64,000 nucleotides of DNA from Thiomonas delicata. GTDB taxonomy: Bacteria; Pseudomonadota; Gammaproteobacteria; Burkholderiales; Burkholderiaceae_C. Below are positions 58,254-64,000 of this stretch, in pieces. Numbering within the stretch: the stretch's first letter is position 1; the number at the start of each line of letters is the position of its first letter. Under the pieces are notes generated by a model, which saw only the letters and a list, made by a program, of their open reading frames with translations, was not told the DNA's origin and did not search any database. The stretch is from assembly GCF_900088825.1 (NCBI RefSeq), contig NZ_LT592171.1, forward strand, positions 666,003 to 730,002, read 5' to 3'. A program made the position numbers and the translations under genes.

Positions 58254-58751
58254 ATGAAACCGACCCATCAGGAACAGCTTGTACTCGAGGTGATGTTGGC
58301 CCTGGCCAGGGCGCGCAGTGGGTCCGCCAGCGTGCGGGATCTCGGAGCGGCGCTGCAGATGGCCCCGTCCACCCTGAAAACCTTGTTCGAGCGCTTGATG
58401 GACGCAGGACTGCTGCGCTGCAAGTCCGCCCCTGATGATTGTTATGGGCTGGCACGCGCGCCACGTTGGATCACCGCGGCGGATATCGTTCTGGCGAGCC
58501 AACAAGGGCCAGGCGGGCCCGCCCGTGGCCAGCTGATCGGAGCGCGGAACCGGGCCAGCCTGGAGGCCACCGCATTGCGGGCACTCGAGACGGCCTTGAA
58601 TCGTTGCAGTATGGAGTTTTTACAAGCGATCACGCTGCAGGATCTTGCTCTGGGCATGCCAGGCTGTGGGAACGCACGCTCCCATGCGTTCCAGCGGGAA
58701 GCACCAAGGCATCGCCCATGCGCCGCAAGTCAACCGGGAGCGCGAACGTGA
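58254..58751 (+). CDS. Rrf2-like winged-helix regulator
   Basis: A 165-residue protein. Winged helix in the first 65 residues (LVLEVMLALARARSGSASV, LQMAPSTLKTLFERLMDAGL), a helix near 100-130 (TALRALETALNRCSMEFLQ), and a basic tail. It resembles the Rrf2 type but has no clear cluster cysteines. Start at ATG 58254 with GCGGAGGC. Its stop overlaps the FNR-like start as GTGA. Confidence 0.6.
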   Translation: MKPTHQEQLVLEVMLALARARSGSASVRDLGAALQMAPSTLKTLFERLMDAGLLRCKSAPDDCYGLARAPRWITAADIVLASQQGPGGPARGQLIGARNRASLEATALRALETALNRCSMEFLQAITLQDLALGMPGCGNARSHAFQREAPRHRPCAASQPGART

Positions 58752-59647
58752 CGAGCCGGCAGCACAAGGGCGAGGGCGTCCGCAAGGGCCGCGCCCAATG
58801 CCACCAATGCGCGATTCGCGCACAGTGCGTCTTCAAGCATTGGCCCCTGGAGGATCTGGGCGCCGTTGCCGAGAATATTGACGACGTGGAGTATGGCCCC
58901 CGGCAAGCGCTCTACGAGCCTGGGCTGCGCGGCGACCATGTTTACGTGATCCGCACCCATCTCGTCACGCTGGCTTGCATCGAACCCGACGGCCAGCGCC
59001 GGATTTCCCGCATCGCCAAACGCGGGGACGTGATCGGATTGGAGAGTCTGGTCACCCAGCCCTTCCTGCATCGGGCTTCACCCGTCAAAACCGTGCGGGT
59101 CTGCCGCATCCCCATCACATTGCTCCAGAACGAGGACGCAGGGCGGTGCGGTTCGGACCTGGACATGCTGCTGGAGCATTGGCATCGTGCCCTGCAGCAG
59201 GCGGACGATGGGTCCTGTCTCTATGGGGGCCAGCGTCCCGTGACACCGCGGATGGCGCAATTGATCTTGGCGCTGACGGACGCGCCATCGGGTGAAACGC
59301 TGTTGCTGCCCAAGCTGGACGATCTGGCCGCCCTGCTCGGCGTGGCGATGGAGTCGGCCAGCAGAGCGTTGTCTCGGCTCAGGCAACGCGGTTGGCTCGT
59401 GCGACTGGGGCTCGGCCGCTACGCCATCGAACGCGACGCGCTCGTGGCCTATGTGCAGGTCCGGAAGCCGCTTTCGGCCCGGCAGCGTCGCGCGGGTATC
59501 GTACCTGGCGCCAAGAGGCTACAAGCTGAAGCGGGGTCTGCCCCGGCCACGCAGGCATCATCTCCGTCCACCGTTCCTCACCGCCGGTCCGGCGGTCAAT
59601 TTGTCGGCATGGATCATGCGTCCATGCAGAATCGGCGGCTGCCTTGA
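58748..59647 (+). CDS. FNR-like Crp-family regulator with Fe-S cysteines, 3' end altered
   Basis: A 299-residue regulator. From GTG 58748, Cys18, Cys21 and Cys27 (CHQCAIRAQC) reproduce the C-x2-C-x5-C of FNR, and Cys119 in VRVCRIP aligns with the fourth ligand (FNR VCEIP). A [4Fe-4S] oxygen- or redox-sensing role is therefore likely. The recognition helix (VAMESASRALSRL) has the E--SR residues of FNR. The last 60 or so residues run into DNA of the IS5-type remnant, so the natural C-terminus was probably replaced by the insertion. Confidence 0.8.
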   Translation: MTSRQHKGEGVRKGRAQCHQCAIRAQCVFKHWPLEDLGAVAENIDDVEYGPRQALYEPGLRGDHVYVIRTHLVTLACIEPDGQRRISRIAKRGDVIGLESLVTQPFLHRASPVKTVRVCRIPITLLQNEDAGRCGSDLDMLLEHWHRALQQADDGSCLYGGQRPVTPRMAQLILALTDAPSGETLLLPKLDDLAALLGVAMESASRALSRLRQRGWLVRLGLGRYAIERDALVAYVQVRKPLSARQRRAGIVPGAKRLQAEAGSAPATQASSPSTVPHRRSGGQFVGMDHASMQNRRLP

Positions 59648-60276
59648 TTTCCTTTTCCCAGATAGCTCGGCAGCGCAGGCGCTGCTCTTGCGATACAGCC
59701 TGCTCTCAGGGTCGCTCGTCGAGGCATGCGTGGCGTGGCTGCGCGACTCGCCGTGCCAGTCCTCGGGCGGCCTGTCGTCATCGCTGCCATCCTTGCGCCG
59801 CACGCTCTTGTGGCTGGCCCACGCGTGGATCAGCGTGTCGTCCACGCCGAAGTGCTCGCCCGACAGCAGCCCGGGCCCCTGGGCCATCTCCACCGTTGCG
59901 TTGAATAGATCCGTGACAGCGTCGAATTCGATCAGGCGATCGCAGTTCTTGCTGAACACCGAGTGGCTCCGCACCGTGTCCTCGATCAACAGCCCGACAA
60001 ACCAGCGAAACAGCAAGTTGTGGGAGATCTGCTCGGCGAGCTGGCGCTCCTGTACAACACCTGCAGCAGCATCGCACGCATGAGCTTCTCCGGCGCGATG
60101 CTCGGGCGCCCGCCCTTCGCATCGGCCTCGTACATTACCGAGAACTTCGCGTCTATCTTCGCCAGCGTCTCGTTCTTCCACTGGCGGATCGTGCGCAGCG
60201 GATGCGCCTGAGGCACGAACTCCTCCAGCTTCAACGTGCTGAACAGCGCCTCGTTGTACGCGTCGGCTCCTCGCAT
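59640..60276 (-). pseudogene. IS5-type transposase remnant, frameshifted and truncated
   Basis: From 60276 one frame gives LKLEEFVPQAHPLRTIRQW and MLLQVLYRS; near 60050 the sequence continues in another frame (RQLAEQISHNLLFRWFVGLL, EMAQGPGLLSGEHFGVDDTL, PEDWHGESRSHATHAS) and stops matching near 59655. The C-terminal catalytic part is missing and no inverted repeats were found. Inactive. Confidence 0.8.
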
Positions 60277-60647
60277 TCTCTTCCTCTCCCCGCTGGTCGC
60301 TGCTGCCAGCCATCCTCGTCGAACCAGGCGCGGCGCGCCAGTTCTTCAACGGCCTGCTGGGGTGTCATGCAGCCATGAACGCGCAGGCGACATCCGTCGC
60401 AGACCGTGAGTCGATCCCTGGATCCTTGATCGTGGCCTGTTTATCCGCGGATGAGGCAGCGGCAGTGGCGGCCAAGCTGGCACAAACGCAACTCGAGCTG
60501 CCCGATTTTCGGGCTTTCGTGGAATAGGCTTCGCGCGTGGCAATGCCACTGTTCTCGGCATCGCCGATCGATGATGAGAACGGGTCTGGCTGTGTAACGC
60601 ATGTTGCCATGGACCCGCTTCGTATCCTGGCACGTGCGATGGACGCT
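60277..60647. other. Region between the IS remnant and arsB
   Basis: No clear gene. A 50-codon + strand frame at about 60375-60527 (IVACLSADEAAAVAAKLAQT) might be a remnant. It also holds the 3' flank of arsB. Confidence 0.45.
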
Positions 60648-61934
60648 TCAAGCCAGACTCAGACGCAGTGCGAGCGCGGTCAGCGTGATCAGTAGGACGG
60701 GCACGGTCAGCAGGACACCCACCTTGAAGTAATACCCCCAACCGATGGTCATGCCCTTGCGCGCGAGCACGTGCAGCCAGAGCAAGGTGGCCAGACTGCC
60801 GATGGGTGTGAACTTGGGGCCGAGATCACAGCCGATGACATTGGCATAGATCATGGCCTCGCGCACCGGGCCGGTGGCGTTCGTCGCAGCAACGGAGAGC
60901 GCACCCACAAGGACCGTTGGCATGTTGTTCATCACCGAGGAGAGGAATGCCGTCAGAATCCCGGTGCCGAACGCCGCGCCCCACACGCCGTGGCCCGCAA
61001 AAACATTGAGCAGGTCCGCCAGATACCCAGTGATCCCGGCGTTGCGCAGCCCATACACCACCAGATACATCCCCAGCGAGAAAATGACGATCTGCCAGGG
61101 TGCCTCGCGCAACACCTTCCGGGTGCTGATGACATGGCCGCGCGCAGCCACGCCGAGCAGAAGCAGCGCACCGAAGACCGCGACGGCGCTGACCGGCACG
61201 CCCAGCGGTTCAAGACCAAAGTACCCGAGCAGCAGGAGCGCCAGCACCACCCACCCGATGCGGAACGTGGCAGGATCGTTGATGGCCTCATGCGGCTGTT
61301 TGAGCTGCGCCATGTCGTATTGGGCGGGGATGCCGGGCCGGAAATAGAGCAGCAGCACGACCAAGCTGGCGGCGATCGCGGCGATATCCACCGGGACCAT
61401 GATCGCGGCATAGGCGTTGAAGCCGATGTTGAAGAAATTGGCCGAGACGATATTGACCAGATTGGACACCATCAATGGCAGGCTGGACGTATCGGCGATG
61501 AAGCCGGCGGCCATGACGAAAGCCAGCGTTGCCGCCGGACTGAAGCCGAGCGCCAGCAGCATCGCCATCACGATCGGCGTCAAAATCAGCGCTGCGCCGT
61601 CATTGGCGAACAAGGCCGCCACGGCTGCGCCCAGCAGGACCAGGAAGGCGAAGAGTCCGCGCCCGTTGCCGCGCCCCCAACGTGCCACACGCAGCGCCGC
61701 CCACTCGAAAAAGCCGGCTTCATCGAGCAACAGGCTGATGATGATGGTGGCGACGAAAGTAATGGTGGCGTTCCAAACGATGTGCCAAACCGCCGGAATA
61801 TCGGCGAGATGAATCACGCCGGTCAGAAGGGCGGCAATGGCGCCGAAAGTCGCGCTCCAGCCGATGCCCAGCCCGCGCGGTTGCCAGATCACCAAGACGA
61901 GCGTGGCGATGAAGATCAGCAGTGCGATCAGCAT
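60648..61934 (-). CDS. arsB: ArsB-type arsenite efflux permease
   Basis: Exports arsenite from the cytoplasm, driven by the proton gradient or by an ArsA ATPase. The 428-residue length, about 12 membrane segments and characteristic segments ([78 protein letters not shown]) are typical. Start ATG 61934. It is 4 bp downstream of the CBS gene in a leftward operon. Confidence 0.95.
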   Translation of the reverse strand: MLIALLIFIATLVLVIWQPRGLGIGWSATFGAIAALLTGVIHLADIPAVWHIVWNATITFVATIIISLLLDEAGFFEWAALRVARWGRGNGRGLFAFLVLLGAAVAALFANDGAALILTPIVMAMLLALGFSPAATLAFVMAAGFIADTSSLPLMVSNLVNIVSANFFNIGFNAYAAIMVPVDIAAIAASLVVLLLYFRPGIPAQYDMAQLKQPHEAINDPATFRIGWVVLALLLLGYFGLEPLGVPVSAVAVFGALLLLGVAARGHVISTRKVLREAPWQIVIFSLGMYLVVYGLRNAGITGYLADLLNVFAGHGVWGAAFGTGILTAFLSSVMNNMPTVLVGALSVAATNATGPVREAMIYANVIGCDLGPKFTPIGSLATLLWLHVLARKGMTIGWGYYFKVGVLLTVPVLLITLTALALRLSLA

Positions 61935-61938
61935 CGGC

Positions 61939-62421
61939 TCAGTTCTTGCGCATGGGGTTGAAGGCATCCGGGCCGCTGTTGGCCAGGCGCTTGACCAGAT
62001 CGAAGCGCGAGATCATGCCGACCAGCCGTTCGTGCTCGATCACCGGCAGGGACTTGATGCTGTGATCCACCAGCAGACGCGCGGCCACGGTGACATGGTC
62101 TTCGGGTGCCACGGTGAGGACTTCCCGCGTCATGACCTGCGCGGCCGTGCGGCCCTCGGCCTTGTCCGGCTCCGGCGTACGCCGGCGAAACACGGAGCGG
62201 TAGAAGTTCTCCTTCCAGACCGATTCGCGCGGCTCCAACCGCTCGTCGGCCGCACGATGCACCAGGTCGCCCTCGGTCACGAGGCCGAGCAGGTGTCCCT
62301 CGGCATCGGTCACCGGAACGCCGTTGATGCGGTGCTCGATCAAGATGCGGGCGATCTCCGCCACGGGCGTCTCCGGTGCGATCCGGATCGGGTTCGGGGT
62401 CATCAGGTCACGGACTTTCAT
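61939..62421 (-). CDS. Protein with paired CBS domains
   Basis: A 160-residue protein with two CBS motifs ([40 protein letters not shown]) that together bind adenine nucleotides. It starts with AAGGAA upstream, overlaps the end of the flavoprotein gene by 14 bp and directly precedes arsB, so a regulatory role in arsenic efflux is conceivable but unknown. Confidence 0.85.
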   Translation of the reverse strand: MKVRDLMTPNPIRIAPETPVAEIARILIEHRINGVPVTDAEGHLLGLVTEGDLVHRAADERLEPRESVWKENFYRSVFRRRTPEPDKAEGRTAAQVMTREVLTVAPEDHVTVAARLLVDHSIKSLPVIEHERLVGMISRFDLVKRLANSGPDAFNPMRKN

Positions 62422-63832
62422 GCTGTGTTCCTTTCTCAAGATTTGTGGGTCGATCGGCGGTGAACGACTTGTCAGCACCGGTTTTCACCGCGCTCATCCA
62501 GGCCTGCGCCCCCATCTGCACCGGGTCCCAGGGGCTGCTGAACGGAGGTGTGTAGCTGAGATCGAGATCGTTCAAGTCTTCGACGCCCATGCCGTGGAAC
62601 AGGGCTGCTGCGAACACGTCGATGCGTTTCGACACCTCCGAACGCCAGTGGCCGAGGATCTGCGCGCCGAGGAGACGACCAGTGCGGCGATCACCGGTCA
62701 CCCGGATGCGGAGCTTCTGCGCTCCAGGGTAGTAGGCCTTGTGATCCCAGGTTTCAGTCTCGATGGTGACGGGATCGAAGCCGGCCGTGCGCGCCTCGGC
62801 TTCGCGCAAGCCCGTCCGTGCGATCGCCAACTCGAACACCTTCACGGTCTGGCTGCCGACCGAGCCCGCGAACAGACGCGCCCCGCCCACCGCATTCTCG
62901 CCAGCCACGCGGCCCTGTTTGTGCGCGGTCGTCCCGAGTGGCAGGTAGGCTGACCGCTGGAGTATCCGATGCCAGGTCTCGACGCAATCACCTGCGGCCC
63001 CGATGCCGGGGATCGTGGTTTCCATGCGCTGCGTGACGCGGATGGCGCCCGAGGGCCCCAGTGCAATCCCAGCCGTGGCGGCAAGGGTGGTGTCAGGGCG
63101 CACGCCGGTGGCGACCAGCACCAGATCGGCAGTGGCGGCAAACCCGCCCGAACCCGACACCGTAAGACCGCGCCGGTTGCCGGCGGCTTCGATGCGCTCG
63201 ACGGTGCAAGCGGCTACGACCCGCACGCCATGGCGTGACAACTCCTCCCCGATCAGTCTGCCGAACGACGGATCGATGCTTGGGAACACGGGATCGGTAT
63301 GGCTTACGAGCGTGACATCGACCCCCCGATGCCGCAGCGCGTCGGCCATCTCGACGCCGATATAACCCGCGCCGACGATGATGGCCGAACGCGCTTCGCT
63401 GCCCATGAGACGGCTCTGGACAGCGAAACCATCTCCCATGGTATGCAGGCCATAAACGCCGGGGAGATCGAGGCCGGGCAACCCTTGGGGACGGACTGGG
63501 ACGGCACCGGTGGCGATGATCAGGTGGTCATAGCGCATCGTCTCCGCACGGCCGTTCGCCCCGCGCACGACATCGACCGTCTGGGTCGCTGGATGAACCG
63601 ATACGGCCCGATGGTTCGTCAGGATGTCGATGCCGTCGAACGCGGTGCGATGGGCGAGCTGCCGGTGATCCGGCGTCTCGCCGCTGAGGTAAAAGGGCAG
63701 GCCGCAGATGCTGTAGTTCGGGTATTCGTCGGCCAACAGGACGGATATCTCGGCTCGGGGATCGATCTCGTGAGCCTGCAGCGCCGCGCTGATGCCCGCG
63801 TCGCTGCCGCCGATGACGAGGAGGCGCGTCAT
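62408..63832 (-). CDS. CoA-disulfide-reductase-like FAD/NAD(P) oxidoreductase
   Basis: A 474-residue pyridine-nucleotide-disulfide oxidoreductase. FAD loop RLLVIGGSDAGISAAL, single redox Cys43 in SICGLPFYLSG, NAD(P) loop SAIIVGAGYIGVEMADAL, second FAD motif IPGIGAAGDCVETW, and a C-terminal dimerisation domain. The one-Cys active site is that of CoA-disulfide reductases and NADH oxidases. Start ATG 63832. First complete gene of the operon with the CBS protein and arsB. Confidence 0.88.
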   Translation of the reverse strand: MTRLLVIGGSDAGISAALQAHEIDPRAEISVLLADEYPNYSICGLPFYLSGETPDHRQLAHRTAFDGIDILTNHRAVSVHPATQTVDVVRGANGRAETMRYDHLIIATGAVPVRPQGLPGLDLPGVYGLHTMGDGFAVQSRLMGSEARSAIIVGAGYIGVEMADALRHRGVDVTLVSHTDPVFPSIDPSFGRLIGEELSRHGVRVVAACTVERIEAAGNRRGLTVSGSGGFAATADLVLVATGVRPDTTLAATAGIALGPSGAIRVTQRMETTIPGIGAAGDCVETWHRILQRSAYLPLGTTAHKQGRVAGENAVGGARLFAGSVGSQTVKVFELAIARTGLREAEARTAGFDPVTIETETWDHKAYYPGAQKLRIRVTGDRRTGRLLGAQILGHWRSEVSKRIDVFAAALFHGMGVEDLNDLDLSYTPPFSSPWDPVQMGAQAWMSAVKTGADKSFTADRPTNLEKGTQHESP

Positions 63833-63842
63833 TCTGCTCCCT

Positions 63843-64000
63843 TCATGGGTATTCGGAGCGTTGTTGGCCCAGATCACGCAACTGGGTTTGCAGCGACATG
63901 CGGTCGATCTTGTCGATGGGCAGGGCGAGGAGCGGGCGGATGCGAGCGGCGATTTGAAAGTGCACGTTGGCGAAGGCCTTGAGTTGACGCTCACGATCCC
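63843..64000 (-). CDS. 3' end of a gene entering from the right edge
   Basis: Partial. The last 51 codons read QLKAFANVHFQIAARIRPLL and then SLQTQLRDLGQQ before a stop at 63843-63845, just 10 bp before the flavoprotein start. Probably the preceding gene of the arsB operon; too short to identify. Confidence 0.5.
   Translation of the reverse strand, partial: DRERQLKAFANVHFQIAARIRPLLALPIDKIDRMSLQTQLRDLGQQRSEYP

Noticed and set aside
60375..60527. 50-codon + strand frame upstream of arsB's end
   Set aside because: Too short, with no recognised similarity or ribosome binding site; mentioned only in the gap description.

Overview
The window is GC-rich DNA from a betaproteobacterium of the Burkholderiales type. 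Its aioXSR / aioBA arsenite-oxidase locus, with duplicated molybdopterin genes and ArsR-type regulators, is what I would expect of a Thiomonas-like arsenite oxidiser. This assignment rests on gene content and order only; no database was searched.

Layout. (1) 0.2-2.2 kb: selD and a LysR regulator. (2) 2.46-8.1 kb: a complete iscR-iscS-iscU-iscA-hscB-hscA-fdx iron-sulfur assembly operon with a likely IscR-controlled promoter. (3) 8.2-15.1 kb, minus strand: a six-gene translationally coupled operon (asparagine synthetase-like amidotransferase, acyl ligase, acyl carrier protein, NadE-like synthetase, PrmC-like methyltransferase, GNAT acyltransferase) that looks like a small-molecule or surface-decoration pathway. 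(4) 15.8-18.9 kb: molybdenum cofactor genes moaA, mobA, moeA. (5) 19.1-23.4 kb: SDR, thioesterase, acetoacetyl-CoA synthetase, squalene/phytoene synthase. (6) 23.6-29.6 kb: tRNA-Leu, tig, clpP, clpX, lon, then tRNA-Ala and tRNA-Glu.

(7) 29.8-45.6 kb is accessory. A serine-recombinase element sits in the 3' end of tRNA-Glu and probably ends near 37.67 kb, just before what looks like the displaced tRNA-operon terminator. It carries an IS3-family insertion and an AT-richer ParA-ATPase + HEPN-like gene pair. From 37.7 to 45.64 kb there is a second, plasmid/phage-like segment: AlpA, gene remnants (lnt, a DUF4160-type tail), a ParM/ParR partition pair, a remarkable 350-bp block of consecutive hairpins, and a tandem Bro-N antirepressor. 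This segment ends inside glucokinase, of which only the first 22 codons remain.

(8) 45.7-58.1 kb is the arsenite oxidation locus. The sensory genes aioX-aioS-aioR run leftward. The oxidase genes aioB-aioA, cytochromes, ArsR-type regulators, moaA and moeA run rightward from a near-consensus sigma-54 promoter preceded by two 20-bp inverted repeats 32 bp apart. AioXSR would sense arsenite outside the cytoplasm and activate this promoter; AioBA oxidises arsenite and passes electrons to the c-type cytochromes; the second moaA/moeA pair supports the molybdenum cofactor of AioA. (9) 58.2-64 kb: an Rrf2-like/FNR-like regulator pair, an IS5-type transposase remnant, and a leftward operon ending in arsB (arsenite efflux) with a CBS protein and a CoA-disulfide-reductase-like flavoprotein.

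The best candidates for something undescribed are the hairpin block at 43.72-44.07 kb, the ParA-HEPN pair, the amidotransferase/ACP/NadE operon, and the cytochrome-nitroreductase fusion in the aio operon.
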